DNA from: Sulfitobacter sp. DFL-14
GTDB taxonomy: Bacteria > Pseudomonadota > Alphaproteobacteria > Rhodobacterales > Rhodobacteraceae
Length of the DNA: 64,000 nucleotides
Assembly: GCF_003335585.1 (NCBI RefSeq)
Contig: NZ_QBFD01000029.1
Coordinates: forward strand, 26,748-90,747
Reading direction: 5' to 3'
Shown: positions 19,472-29,517 of the stretch, piece by piece
Position numbering within the stretch: position 1 is the first letter of the stretch
Layout: each line of letters begins with the position of its first letter
Made by a program: the position numbers and the translations under genes
Notes under the pieces: generated by a model
What the model was told of the DNA's origin: nothing
Seen by the model: the letters and a program-made list of their open reading frames with translations, nothing else
The model's database searches: none

Positions 19472-19579
19472 GCGGCAGCGTTGGCGTCTGGCACTGGCGG
19501 TGTCAAGCTATCAACCCCCCAGACATGAAAACGGCCCGGCGTGCGGCTTTTTGGGCGGCACGGCTCCGGGCCGTTGATC

Positions 19580-19683
19580 TATAGCGTCTGTCGAAAGTCC
19601 TGAAGCATCATGCATCACGGAACGCGTTGAAATCTCCGATTTCAGGCAGCGTTACGTGATTCAGGTTTTTCGCATGACGCTTT
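19580..19683 (-). repeat. 104-bp palindromic dispersed repeat, copy B
   Basis: Reverse complement of the 2190-2293 element with about ten changes. The outer arms ATCACGTAACGC and GCGTTCCGTGAT differ at one pairing position, and the inner arms GAAATC and GATTTC are intact. It lies between the divergent trkH start and the DUF1127 stop. With copy A it forms inverted repeats 17.3 kb apart. Confidence 0.8.
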
Positions 19684-19704
19684 GGCAACTGAATGTCGTT
19701 CGTC

Positions 19705-19944
19705 TCAGAAGCCGTAGAGGTCCTTGAAGACGTGGTGCACGATGTCGTCGCGCTTGATGTTCATCGCGGCCAGTTCGGCGTCTGATTTGGCCTGCAGCGC
19801 AGTTACCTCATCAAGCCGGCGCTGGCCGGTCGAGCTTGCGATCATGGATTTCCCGATGATGCTGAAGAACGCACCGACATGTGCCAACACCGCCCGTGCG
19901 GAGGTGCCGAAGCCATTTGTTGTCATGGTGGTCTGGTAGGTCAT
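19705..19944 (-). CDS. DUF1127 family small protein
   Basis: 79 residues starting MTYQTTMTTNGFGTSARAV. The C-terminal half (RRLDEVTALQAKSDAELAAM then NIKRDDIVHHVFKDLYGF) fits DUF1127, small basic proteins common in Rhizobiales and Rhodobacterales, some with RNA-related roles. I start it at this ATG and not at in-frame sites farther upstream, because the longer N-terminus is non-native (Cys/Arg-rich). Monocistronic. Confidence 0.8.
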   Translation of the reverse strand: MTYQTTMTTNGFGTSARAVLAHVGAFFSIIGKSMIASSTGQRRLDEVTALQAKSDAELAAMNIKRDDIVHHVFKDLYGF

Positions 19945-20172
19945 TTTGTAGTGCCTTTGATACGGTTGTCTCTTCCCTGACCCCCAGATAGGCCTGCCAA
20001 GTGTCGGGGAGTACCGCCAAAAATGCATACCGGGACGCCCCGCCTTGCAGGGCTTGGATGCTGTATGGGGCGCCTCTGGTGCGGGCTGCACACAATCCGG
20101 ACACCGGATTTTCCGGCGCTGCTGATCTAATGCCCGCCTGTCACACGAGGCAGTGTCCGACTTTGCACAGGC

Positions 20173-20391
20173 ATGACTACATTGATTGGTGCGCTGGGTC
20201 AGCAATGCGACCAAAGCCGGTTTTGCCCGGCACGCCCCTCCTGCGCGGCCTGCACCAGGGCCGGACCGGATATCCTGATCGAGGAAGACGGAGATGCGGC
20301 GCACTGCGGGTTTTCAGCAGAGGCCCGCCAGACCATCCATCAGGAAATCTCCGGGGTGATCCTATCTTTCCTCACCGGTGACAGCGAATAA
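20173..20391 (+). CDS. Possible 72-residue Cys-rich protein
   Basis: An ATG-to-TAA frame reading MTTLIGALGQQCDQSRFC..., with five Cys in the first 30 residues and an acidic, normal-looking second half (EARQTIHQEISGVILSFLTG). Against it: its 5' part contains a 20-base string (CCAAAGCCGGTTTTGCCCGG) also found in non-coding DNA at 44305-44324, and there is no clear ribosome site. The rest of 19945-20557 holds an imperfect inverted repeat near 20398-20416 and 20471-20488 and nothing else I can assign. Confidence 0.3.
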   Translation: MTTLIGALGQQCDQSRFCPARPSCAACTRAGPDILIEEDGDAAHCGFSAEARQTIHQEISGVILSFLTGDSE

Positions 20392-20470
20392 AGCGCCCCG
20401 CCTTAAACTTGAAACGCCGATACCCTGCCGCGCTTCGCGCTCTCGGGACATCGGCGATACCGGGTGTATC

Positions 20471-20488
20471 AGGTTAAAGGCGGGACGC
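20471..20488 (+). repeat. 18-base dispersed repeat, copy 1
   Basis: AGGTTAAAGGCGGGACGC is identical to 60873-60890. Here it also pairs imperfectly with CGCCCCGCCTTAAACTT at about 20394-20410, giving a long stem around a 60-base loop. Both copies are intergenic. Role unknown. Confidence 0.5.
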
Positions 20489-20557
20489 CGTAGGCAGGCA
20501 TAAACCCGTCGCCGGCAACGCCCGACAGACCCTGCCGCGCGCTGCTGCGTTCGACGG

Positions 20558-21652
20558 TCAGCCGACGTGGAAAAGCGTGTTGAACAGCTTGGGGTCGATG
20601 CTGGCCACCTCGAAGGTGGGACCCTCCGTCAGGACCGAAATCGCATCATGCGAATGCAGGCTTTCCTGATGGCTTGCGATCACCCGGAAATCACCGATCC
20701 GCCCGTCCCGCTGCAACTGCTCGCAGAACAGCCGCGCCGCATCCTCGACAAAGATCGGATTGGCCGCATTCAGCTCGGCAAAGGCCTGTTCATCCTCGCG
20801 CTTGACCATCACCTGCGTCTCGGTCGGCACCGCGCGACGGCAGGCGTCGATCAGATCCTCGAACCACAGGCATTCGCGGGCGCAATCGATCACCGCCGAT
20901 ATCCGCGCAACCGAGCGCTGCGAATGCGGCGTGGCCAGCTGCCCCCGGGTGGCGCGCGCATGTTCGCTGAGCTCCAGTGAACAGGGGCAGGTGCTGGAAT
21001 AGACATAATCGAGGTGGATCATCTTCTGACGCACCCCGCCCTTTTCCACCAGTTCCAGCGCGATATCGTAATATTGATAACCCGACAGGCCGGAACGCAG
21101 GCTTTCGATCTTCATCGGGAAGGAAAACCGCATCTGGATGCGCGCATCCATGCTGTCGAGGTCGGCCTTGTAATCGTCCAGCGCCTTTTCGATCACTTCA
21201 AAGCTGAAGGTCGCTTCCGCATGTTTGTAAAAGCTGCGCATGATGCGGGACATGTTGATGCCCTTCTTGTCGGCCTCAAGGCTGACGGAACCGGTCACCG
21301 ATGTCTCAAGTGTCAGATCGCCATTGTCGCGGGTGCGAAAACGGATCGGCAGCCGGAAATTGGAGATACCGACGTGCTGGATCTGTTGCTGCGCGCCCCG
21401 GATCAGGCTGCTGGGGCCGTTCTGAAGGTCGGGGAGCGTGGATTTATAGACCTCTCCCACCGCGAAATCTTCCGGATAGTCGCGCCGGAACACCGGATAT
21501 TCCGGTGCATCGGACAACAGCCGGGAAACCGATGGATCAAGGGCTGCCACCTCTTCCGGGCTAGCGGTGCTGGCCCATGCCTTCAAAACGCCGAGCGCTT
21601 TTTCGGCGTCAGACCGCTCCGGTGCTTTTTCAACTGATGTGATCGCATTCAT
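20558..21652 (-). CDS. folE2: GTP cyclohydrolase I, type IB (FolE2)
   Basis: Converts GTP to dihydroneopterin triphosphate, the entry step to folate, feeding folB and folP at 4.5-6.5 kb. Family motifs: HVGISNFRLPI near residue 93, SRIMRSFYKHAE, RFSFPMKIESLRSG, the metal Cys segment YSSTCPCSLELSEHA and ATPHSQRS. FolE2 tolerates zinc shortage because it can use other divalent metals. At 364 residues it is slightly long because of an N-terminal ~50-residue extension. AAGGGGAG precedes the ATG. Confidence 0.96.
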   Translation of the reverse strand: MNAITSVEKAPERSDAEKALGVLKAWASTASPEEVAALDPSVSRLLSDAPEYPVFRRDYPEDFAVGEVYKSTLPDLQNGPSSLIRGAQQQIQHVGISNFRLPIRFRTRDNGDLTLETSVTGSVSLEADKKGINMSRIMRSFYKHAEATFSFEVIEKALDDYKADLDSMDARIQMRFSFPMKIESLRSGLSGYQYYDIALELVEKGGVRQKMIHLDYVYSSTCPCSLELSEHARATRGQLATPHSQRSVARISAVIDCARECLWFEDLIDACRRAVPTETQVMVKREDEQAFAELNAANPIFVEDAARLFCEQLQRDGRIGDFRVIASHQESLHSHDAISVLTEGPTFEVASIDPKLFNTLFHVG

Positions 21653-21765
21653 GGCTCAGGCTCCCCTTGTCCTTGCAGGCTCAATTTAGGGTGCCTTGAC
21701 CGGATTACCAATCAAGATACCGCATTTCCGGCAGACTGCGTGGCGAAACCCGACACGCCGGATGC

Positions 21766-22944
21766 TCAGACCGTCAGCGCCTGCATGAGATCCGCAATCA
21801 GGTCGTCCACATGTTCCAGACCCGCAGACAGGCGCACCAGACCCGGCGAGATGCCCAAAGTGTCCTTTTGCTCCTGCGGCAGGCGCTGGTGCGTCGTGGT
21901 CGCCGGATGGGTCGCAATCGACTTCGCATCGGCAAAATTGTTTGAGATCGTGATGATTTGCAGCGCATTGAGGAAACGGAAGCAGGCTTCCTTGCCGCCC
22001 TTCACCTCAAAGGCAAGGACAGTGCCCCCGGCGGGTGCCTGCGCAAGTGCCAGCTCCTGCTGCGGATGACCGGCATGGGTCGGATAGCGCACGGCTTCGA
22101 CCATCGGATGGCCCGTCAGCGCTTCGGCCAGTTCATGCGCGGTCTGCGCCTGTGCGCGCACGCGCAGGCTCATGGTTTCAAGCGCCTTGAGGTGGGTCCA
22201 GGCGGTAAAGGGGTTCATCGCCCCGCCCGTGTGTTTCATATAGGCCTCGATCGGGCCCCGGATCAGATCGCGCGGACCGCAGATCGCCCCGCCCAGCATC
22301 CGCCCCTGCCCGTCCACATGTTTGGTGGTAGAGACAATGGCGATATCCGCGCCACAGGCCTGCGCATAGGAAAACACCGGGGTCGCCATGGCATCGTCGG
22401 CCAGCACCAGCGCGCCGACCGCATGGGCCGCCTTGACCACATGACGGATGTCCACGATTTCCAGCGTGGGGTTCGAAATACTCTCGAAAAAGACCAGACG
22501 GGTGTCGGGGCGGATTGCGGCATCCCATGCGGCGTTGTCGGTCCCGTCGATCAGGGTGATCTCGACCCCGAAACGCGCCAGCACGTCCTCAAGCACGTAA
22601 AGGCAGGATCCGAACAGCGCCCGGGAGGCCACCACATGGTCACCGGCCTTGACCAGCGCAGTCAGCGCCCCGCTGACGGCCGCCATGCCCGATGTGCAGG
22701 CGAAACAATCCTCATACCCCAGCAGGTCCGCGATGCGGTCCTCGAACATGCGCACGGTCGGGTTGCCATAGCGGGCATAGATGAATTCGTCCTCGCCCAG
22801 CGCCTGGAACCGCGCCTCGGCCTGTTCGGCGCTGTCATAGACGAAGCCCTGGGTCAGGAATACCGCCTCGCTGACCTCGCCGTATTGGCTGCGGCGGGTG
22901 CCCGCGTGAACCGCGCGGGTGCTGGGGTGCCAGTCTTTGCTCAT
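21766..22944 (-). CDS. metZ: O-succinylhomoserine sulfhydrylase
   Basis: PLP enzyme of the Cys/Met metabolism (gamma) family that makes homocysteine directly from sulfide and activated homoserine. 392 residues. Landmarks: the substrate segment YARYGNPTVRMFEDRIA, FACTSGMAAVSGAL, the cofactor Asp in LVLADDAMATPVF, and the Schiff-base Lys in VSTTKHVDGQGRMLGG. The SAM-II-type riboswitch just upstream confirms the methionine role. The alternative reading, cystathionine gamma-synthase, is less likely given the N-terminus WHPSTRAVHAGTRRS typical of MetZ. Confidence 0.93.
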   Translation of the reverse strand: MSKDWHPSTRAVHAGTRRSQYGEVSEAVFLTQGFVYDSAEQAEARFQALGEDEFIYARYGNPTVRMFEDRIADLLGYEDCFACTSGMAAVSGALTALVKAGDHVVASRALFGSCLYVLEDVLARFGVEITLIDGTDNAAWDAAIRPDTRLVFFESISNPTLEIVDIRHVVKAAHAVGALVLADDAMATPVFSYAQACGADIAIVSTTKHVDGQGRMLGGAICGPRDLIRGPIEAYMKHTGGAMNPFTAWTHLKALETMSLRVRAQAQTAHELAEALTGHPMVEAVRYPTHAGHPQQELALAQAPAGGTVLAFEVKGGKEACFRFLNALQIITISNNFADAKSIATHPATTTHQRLPQEQKDTLGISPGLVRLSAGLEHVDDLIADLMQALTV

Positions 22945-23018
22945 GTGTTATCCTTCCGGCCCGGCCTTGCGGGCAATAAAAAACTCCAGACGCGGTCAAG
23001 CGAAAGGAGTCTTTCCTC

Positions 23019-23088
23019 GACCTTTTAGCAGTTCTTGACGGGTCTGGCCCGTCGTGGCCCGCAATCCGGTAACAAATCACCACGCAGG
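23019..23088 (-). promoter_or_regulatory. SAM-II riboswitch upstream of metZ
   Basis: Read on the minus strand, GCGTGGTGATTTG is followed by CCGGATTGCGGGCCACG and, after a variable stretch, AACTGCTAAAAGG. This is the SAM-II (metA motif) consensus. CGTGG pairs with CCACG as stem P1, and the conserved GCTAAA segment supplies the pseudoknot strand. It ends about 75 bases before the metZ start. Downstream, AGACTCC (around 23006-23012) can pair with GGAGTTT before a T-rich run, a possible terminator or sequestering hairpin. SAM binding should repress metZ. Confidence 0.85.
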
Positions 23089-23242
23089 CTTGCTACTGCG
23101 CAGCTCCGGTCAGGTCAAGTGCGCAAAAGCGGCCAGCCTGTTGCGCCGGCGCATCGTCACGGTGGCGTAACCTGCGGGTAACCCCTGTGACATATGTTTG
23201 CGTCACCAAGCACCCACCAGATATAGTGGCAAGAGGCCCCGC

Positions 23243-24160
23243 ATGGCCGTGATGCACGTCAATCTCGCGTTGCCGGAGGCGCCGATCCCCCGGGATGGCG
23301 ACACCGCGCCCCTTGCGGCCGTCATGCGCCGCGCGGCGGCGGGTCAGGGGCCAATCGTGGTGATGCTGCACGGGTACAAATATGCGCCCGGCCTGGGGCG
23401 GCATTGCCCACACCGGACCCTGTTTGCGGGCGGCGACAACTGGGCCCGGGGCCTGGGACTTGACCGGGATCAGGGCCCGCTGGGCCTGGCGGTGGGATGG
23501 GCGGCACGGGGTTGGCTGCACCAGGTCCATGACCGCGCACAGCGGGTCGGGGTGGAACTGGCAAGACTGCTGAGCGCATTGCACCGCAGCGCGCCGCACC
23601 GGCCGCTTCAGATCATCGCCCATTCGCTGGGGGCCGAAGTGGCGCTCAGCGCGCTGGAACATAGCGCCGCAGGCGCAATCCGGCGGATCGCCCTGCTGAC
23701 CGGGGCCAGCTTCAGCCAGCGGGCGACAGCGGCGCTGGACACGCCGGCAGGACGCCAGGTGGAACTGCTGAACGTCACCAGCCGGGAAAACGACGTTTTC
23801 GATTTCCTCTTTGAACGCATGATTGCGCCCGGGCAGCAGGACGGCAGTGCATTGGGCCAGGGGATCCTGGCCCCGAATGTCGTGAACCTGCAACTGGACT
23901 GCCCTGCAAGCCTGCGGGGGCTGGCGGGCCTTGGCCTGCCCATCGCCCCGACGCGCCGCCCCGTCTGCCATTATTCCAGCTACCGCAGGCCGGGTGCCAT
24001 GGCGCTTTACGCCCGTTTCCTTGCGGCCCCGGGGGCCTTGCCCTTTGACCTGTTGCGCAATGCCCTTCCGGCGCAGGCAGATCCGCGCTGGTCCCGCCTT
24101 GGCATTCGCGGCAAAACCGGCATGATGACCTGGCCCCTGTCAGGAGACGCCACCCCATGA
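23243..24160 (+). CDS. Alpha/beta hydrolase
   Basis: 305 residues from the ATG with AGAGG upstream (MAVMHVNLALPEAP). The alpha/beta-hydrolase fold is shown by the oxyanion strand GPIVVMLHGYKYAPG, the nucleophile elbow IIAHSLGAEVALSAL (Ser about residue 129), and a late His in PVCHYSSYRRPGAMALY. No secretion signal. The substrate is unknown; esterase or lipase is likely. Its stop overlaps the start of the downstream GST gene (ATGA), so the two are co-translated. Confidence 0.8.
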   Translation: MAVMHVNLALPEAPIPRDGDTAPLAAVMRRAAAGQGPIVVMLHGYKYAPGLGRHCPHRTLFAGGDNWARGLGLDRDQGPLGLAVGWAARGWLHQVHDRAQRVGVELARLLSALHRSAPHRPLQIIAHSLGAEVALSALEHSAAGAIRRIALLTGASFSQRATAALDTPAGRQVELLNVTSRENDVFDFLFERMIAPGQQDGSALGQGILAPNVVNLQLDCPASLRGLAGLGLPIAPTRRPVCHYSSYRRPGAMALYARFLAAPGALPFDLLRNALPAQADPRWSRLGIRGKTGMMTWPLSGDATP

Positions 24161-24813
24161 CCGCCCCGATCGACCTTTACTACTGGCCCACGCCGAACGG
24201 CTGGAAAATCTCCATCGCGCTGGAGGAGATGGCCCTGCCCTATGAAACCCATCTTGTGAACATCGGCGCGGGCGAACAATTCGACCCCGGTTTTCTGAAA
24301 ATCGCGCCGAACAACCGGATGCCCGCCATTGTCGATCCCGAAGGCCCCGACGGCGCGCCGATCCCGATCTTCGAATCCGGTGCGATCCTGCAATATCTCG
24401 CGCGCAAGACCGGGCTTTTCTGCGGCAGGACGGAGCGCGAACGCATCGCGGTGGACCAATGGCTGATGTGGCAGATGGGCGGTCTGGGCCCGATGGCGGG
24501 TCAGGCGCATCATTTTCTGAAATTCGCCCCGAAAAAGGATCCGCCGCAGGACATCCCCTATGCCAAGGACCGCTACCGCGCAGAGACCGCGCGGCTATAC
24601 GGCGTGCTGGACCGGCAGCTTGCGCTGCATGAATATGTGGCGGGGGATTTCGTCTCGATTGCGGATTTCGCGATCTGGGGCTGGGCCTCGCTCTGGGAGG
24701 GCCAGCAGCAGAGCCTGGAGGACAAGCCGTATATGGCGCGCTGGCTCAAGGTGATGGCCGCGCGCCCCGCTGTGCAGGCAGGCCGGGCGCTGCACGCTGA
24801 CAAGCGCCCTTAG
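24157..24813 (+). CDS. Glutathione S-transferase family protein
   Basis: 218 residues: an N-terminal thioredoxin-like domain (YYWPTPNGWKISIALEE, then the cis-Pro motif NNRMPAIVDPEG and FESGAILQYLA) and an all-helical C-terminal domain ending FVSIADFAIWGWASLW. The pattern fits the YfcG/YghU (nu) group, which act as glutathione disulfide reductases with Thr/Asn instead of Tyr/Cys at the active site. It is in an operon with the alpha/beta hydrolase. A second, distinct GST is at 55152. Confidence 0.88.
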   Translation: MTAPIDLYYWPTPNGWKISIALEEMALPYETHLVNIGAGEQFDPGFLKIAPNNRMPAIVDPEGPDGAPIPIFESGAILQYLARKTGLFCGRTERERIAVDQWLMWQMGGLGPMAGQAHHFLKFAPKKDPPQDIPYAKDRYRAETARLYGVLDRQLALHEYVAGDFVSIADFAIWGWASLWEGQQQSLEDKPYMARWLKVMAARPAVQAGRALHADKRP

Positions 24814-24823
24814 CCACGGGTTT

Positions 24824-25166
24824 CGTTTTCTTCAAAGAAAACGATCCGGACTTTTCAAAAAGTCCGGCACCTCAGCCCTCTCCCCGCGCCAGAGACCAAT
24901 GCCCCTGTATCGGCGCAGCGCGCCAGGGCGCAGGCCTGATCCAGCACCCCGGCAAACGCCCGCAGCCGCCGCCGTTTTCTTCAAAGAAAACGATCCGGAC
25001 TTTTCAAAAAGTCCGGCACCTCAGCCCTCTCCCCGCGCCAGATATCAATGCCCCCTGCATCGGCGAAGCGCGCCAGGGCGCAAACCTGATACGGCACCCC
25101 GACAAACGCCCGCAGCCGCCGCCGTTTTCTTCAAAGAAAACGGTCCGGACTTTTCAAAAAGTCCGA
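24824..25166. repeat. Three-copy paired-hairpin array, 149/150-bp period
   Basis: Double hairpins CGTTTTCTTC-AAAGAAAACG and CCGGACTTTTCAAAAAGTCCGG occur at 24824-24867, 24973-25016 and 25123-25166. The two intervening units are about 85% alike and begin, read on the minus strand, with a close match to the end of the ispZ gene (GAG-GGC-TGA-GGTG). The flanking genes are convergent (GST and ispZ). Frames crossing the units on either strand show frameshifts and only amino-acid-changing differences, so I call no genes here. Confidence 0.85.
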
Positions 25167-25170
25167 CACC

Positions 25171-25773
25171 TCAGCCCTCGTCCTTTTCCACCCCGTAGTC
25201 CTGAAACAACTTCCCCTGCATCATGAAAAAGGCGAACATTGCCACAGGCAGGCCGAAGGTCTTGAAATAGACCCAGGTCTCGGTCGCGAAACTGCGCCAG
25301 ATCAGCTCATTCGCCACCGCGAGGCCAAAGAAAAACAACATCAGCCGCCGGGTCAGCAGCATCCAGCCCCCGTCCTGCAAGGGCATCATCTCTTCCATCA
25401 CGTATTTCAGATAGGATTGCCCGCGCAGCAGCCCCACGGCGAGGATGCCGCCAAACAGCAGATAGATCATCGTCGGTTTCATCTTGAAGAACCGGTCATC
25501 GTTCAGCCAGACGGACAGCCCGCCAAACACCACCACCAGGATGACGGTAGCCACCTGCATCCGGTTCAGCTTGCCGGTAAGCGCCCAGATCGCCCCGGTC
25601 GCCGCGACCAGCAGCGGGATAAAGGCGGCGGTCACCACGATGAACCCCTCGTAATCGGTCCCGCCGATGCTGAATGTCCTGTCCTTGAGCCTGAGATAGG
25701 CGACAAAGAACAACAGGATCGGCCCGTATTCGAGGGCCGATTTCACAAACGGGTTCACTTCCCTGCGCGCCAT
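25171..25773 (-). CDS. Intracellular septation protein A family (YciB/IspZ)
   Basis: 200-residue inner-membrane protein with about six hydrophobic segments. Conserved segments: FVKSALEYGPILLFFVAYL, LTGKLNRMQVATVILV, LNDDRFFKMKPTMIYLLFGG and LTRRLMLFFFGLAVANELIW. YciB-family proteins interact with the elongation and division machinery and affect envelope synthesis. The ATG at MARREVNPF has AAGGAG; an ATG 5 bases upstream is out of frame. It follows the EamA gene by 14 bases and probably shares its transcript. Confidence 0.9.
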   Translation of the reverse strand: MARREVNPFVKSALEYGPILLFFVAYLRLKDRTFSIGGTDYEGFIVVTAAFIPLLVAATGAIWALTGKLNRMQVATVILVVVFGGLSVWLNDDRFFKMKPTMIYLLFGGILAVGLLRGQSYLKYVMEEMMPLQDGGWMLLTRRLMLFFFGLAVANELIWRSFATETWVYFKTFGLPVAMFAFFMMQGKLFQDYGVEKDEG

Positions 25774-25787
25774 GTCATGCTGCTCCT

Positions 25788-26690
25788 TTATCCGCCCATT
25801 TCCACTATCACAGCACCCGCTGCGATCAATGCCATCAGTGCCACCCGGCGCGGGCCAACTGTCTCTTTCAGAAAGACAACGCCGATCAGGGCGGCAAAGA
25901 CTGTCGATGTCTCGCGCAGCACGGCCGCCTCGCCCACCTTGTCGAGCCTTGTGGCCATCATGATCGCGCCAAAGCTGGCAAAGGCCACCAGCCCGCCGAT
26001 CAGCCCGCGCAGCATCAGCGGCCCCGGTTCGGGCGGTTCCGCCATCCGCCGCCAGCGCAGCGCCGCGATGACAGGCATCACCAGCCCGTCGATCATGAAA
26101 AACCATGCCAGGAAGGTAAAGGGATTCGCCGTGGCCCGGATGCCATAGGCGTCAAAGGTGGTATAAAGCGCCACGAAAAGCCCGGTCAGCACCGCCAGCC
26201 CCAGCGCCGCGTTCAGCGTGTCACGCTGTGCCTCAAGCTTGCGCAGGTTATAGACCGCAAGGCCAAAGATCCCCGACAGCAACACCGCCACGCCCAGCCA
26301 TTGCACCCCGGTAAAACGTTCGCCAAAGATCAGATAGGCCCCGATCACCGCGAACAGCGGCCCGGTGCCGCGCACCACCGGATAGACCACCGTATAGGCC
26401 CCCTTGGTATAGGCCCAGGCCTGCAGCAGCTTGTAGACGATGTGTATCGCCCAGGCCCCGACAAAGATCACCCACATATGCGGCTCGGGCCAGGGCACCA
26501 CAAAAAGCGCAAAGGGTGCGGCCATCGCACAATAGCAGAAATCAATCGCGCCGCGGGTCATCCAGGGGTCGTGACGCCCTTTCTGCAAGGCGCCGAAAAC
26601 CGCATGCAGGACAGCCGCGGACAAGGCCAGGAACAGCGCCATCTGATGCCCGGCAGCGGTCCCTTCGATGGCAAGCAGCCAGTCGGTCAT
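25788..26690 (-). CDS. DMT-superfamily (EamA) transporter
   Basis: 300 residues, ten predicted membrane segments in two EamA halves (LAWFFMIDGLVMPVIAAL, VVYPVVRGTGPLFAVIGAYL). MALFLALSAAVLHA at residue 17 is an alternative start, but the first ATG is plausible. Exported substrate unknown. Promoter-proximal to ispZ/yciB on the minus strand, 14 bases apart. Confidence 0.87.
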   Translation of the reverse strand: MTDWLLAIEGTAAGHQMALFLALSAAVLHAVFGALQKGRHDPWMTRGAIDFCYCAMAAPFALFVVPWPEPHMWVIFVGAWAIHIVYKLLQAWAYTKGAYTVVYPVVRGTGPLFAVIGAYLIFGERFTGVQWLGVAVLLSGIFGLAVYNLRKLEAQRDTLNAALGLAVLTGLFVALYTTFDAYGIRATANPFTFLAWFFMIDGLVMPVIAALRWRRMAEPPEPGPLMLRGLIGGLVAFASFGAIMMATRLDKVGEAAVLRETSTVFAALIGVVFLKETVGPRRVALMALIAAGAVIVEMGG

Positions 26691-26755
26691 GCCCGGCCAC
26701 CCGCAACCGGCACGGCACCGGTAGAATCACACCTGTTCAAGATGAAAGCTCCCCG

Positions 26756-26953
26756 ATGCAGGAGACCCAATACGAAGATCCGGCCAGGGCGTTTCCGGAT
26801 ACCCCGATGCCATGTGCTGCGCCGGATGTGGGCTCCGGTGCGGCCTGCGCGCCGCCTGCGGTCCTTGCCCTTCTGCCGGCACAGCGGGTGCTCATCATCG
26901 TGGCAAGGGCCGCAAAACGGACCCCGCCGGTCGCGGGGGGCAGGCAGGATTGA
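26756..26953 (+). CDS. Possible 65-residue hypothetical protein
   Basis: ATG-to-TGA frame reading MQETQYEDPARAFPDTPMPC..., with a hydrophobic patch VLALLPAQRVLIIVA. It fills the gap between the divergent EamA start and the ftsY stop. There is only a weak GAAAG-type ribosome site and no recognised family. It could equally be a chance frame in GC-rich DNA. Confidence 0.25.
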   Translation: MQETQYEDPARAFPDTPMPCAAPDVGSGAACAPPAVLALLPAQRVLIIVARAAKRTPPVAGGRQD

Positions 26954-26956
26954 CCG

Positions 26957-28465
<1,509 letters not shown>

Positions 28466-28570
28466 GGGGGGTCTCCGTTCCGGTTTCCCCTGATCTATAG
28501 GCTCGCCTGCCGGGATGGAAGGGCGCCCCGCGCAATTGACATGCCCGCGCGCGCGTTTCACCAAGGGTCC

Positions 28571-29449
28571 ATGATACGCTGGCTGATCCTGATCCTTGCC
28601 CTCACGGTCCAACCCGCACTGGCCGATGCGCCGGGGCGGATGTGTTCATCGGGCAAATGGGGCCATGTGGAATGCATCCGGCCCGCGCATTTCGTCTATG
28701 ACACCTGCAATGCCATTCGCAGCTTTGCCGACCGCCACAGGCTGAACCGCGACTTCTTTGCCCGGCTGATCTGGCAGGAAAGCCGGTTCGATCCGAATGC
28801 CCTGTCCCACGCCGATGCCCGCGGCATCGCGCAGTTCATCCCCTCCACCGCTGCGCTGCGGGGCCTGAAAGACCCCTACAACCCCGCCGAGGCGCTGGAG
28901 CATTCGGCGCAATACCTCGCCGAAATGGTCGCGCGCTATGGCAATGAAGGGCTGGCCGCCATCGGCTACAACGGCGGCGAAAGGCGCGCCGAAGGCTTTC
29001 TGCAAGGCGGCGAACTGGCCCCGGAGACGGTGAATTACGTGCCCGTCATCACCGGATTGACCGCCGAGGACTGGCGCGACACCCCGCCAAAGCGCCATGA
29101 CATGCGCCTGTCAAAGACATCCGCCTTTCTGCCGGCCTGCTATGAGATGGCCCGCAACCGCCGAATCACCGCGCTGGCCCGGCCCGAACCACGCGTGAAA
29201 CCCTGGGGCGTGCAGGTCGCCTTTGCCACCTCGAAAAAACTGGCCCGCGCCCGGGTGATCGAACGCACCAGCACCTGCCGCGCGGCGGTACAGGGCGAAA
29301 AGACCGATCTGATCTACAAGAAGAACCGTGTCTCGGGCAAAAAGGGGTACTACTTTGCCCAGTTCGGGCGCAACACCCAGGCGGGCGCGCGCAAACTGTG
29401 CGACACCCTGCGCCGCCAGCGCTGCATCTGTCTGGTGGTGCAGAACTGA
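28571..29449 (+). CDS. Secreted lytic transglycosylase with C-terminal SPOR-like region
   Basis: 292 residues with a signal peptide ([20 protein letters not shown]). The SLT domain is at about residues 50-160: [18 protein letters not shown] with the catalytic Glu, [16 protein letters not shown], and [16 protein letters not shown]. It cleaves peptidoglycan glycan strands in the periplasm. The last ~80 residues ([18 protein letters not shown] ... [19 protein letters not shown]) resemble a SPOR domain, which binds denuded septal glycan. It diverges from ftsY. Confidence 0.88.
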   Translation: MIRWLILILALTVQPALADAPGRMCSSGKWGHVECIRPAHFVYDTCNAIRSFADRHRLNRDFFARLIWQESRFDPNALSHADARGIAQFIPSTAALRGLKDPYNPAEALEHSAQYLAEMVARYGNEGLAAIGYNGGERRAEGFLQGGELAPETVNYVPVITGLTAEDWRDTPPKRHDMRLSKTSAFLPACYEMARNRRITALARPEPRVKPWGVQVAFATSKKLARARVIERTSTCRAAVQGEKTDLIYKKNRVSGKKGYYFAQFGRNTQAGARKLCDTLRRQRCICLVVQN

Positions 29450-29455
29450 ACCGGG

Positions 29456-29492
29456 CGGAATTTTCGAAAATTCCGGCCCGATCTTTTCGAAA
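29456..29492. repeat. Paired hairpin, truncated at a foreign-DNA junction
   Basis: The first hairpin CGGAATTTTCGAAAATTCCG (29456-29475) is intact. The second begins CGATCTTTTCGAAA (29479-29492) and then breaks off into AT-richer sequence instead of completing its arm. A 37-base match with two mismatches, including a complete second hairpin, is at 31264-31300. The break marks the left edge of the low-GC insert. Confidence 0.75.
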
Positions 29493-29517
29493 GGCGATTG
29501 TATACTTGACAAACCCG

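Noticed and set aside
24872..25040. Minus-strand microORFs in the 24.8-25.2 kb units (CALAR-AD frames)
   Set aside because: The two copies differ by a one-base indel that shifts the frame, and their substitutions change amino acids throughout, unlike the pair at 16 kb.
24899..25198. 99-codon plus-strand frame with internal repeats across the hairpin array
   Set aside because: The repetition comes from the DNA repeat units; the frame reads through terminator hairpins and ends inside ispZ. No ribosome site.
26701..26756. Possible tRNA or small RNA between the EamA gene and the 65-residue frame
   Set aside because: No cloverleaf arms or terminator could be drawn.
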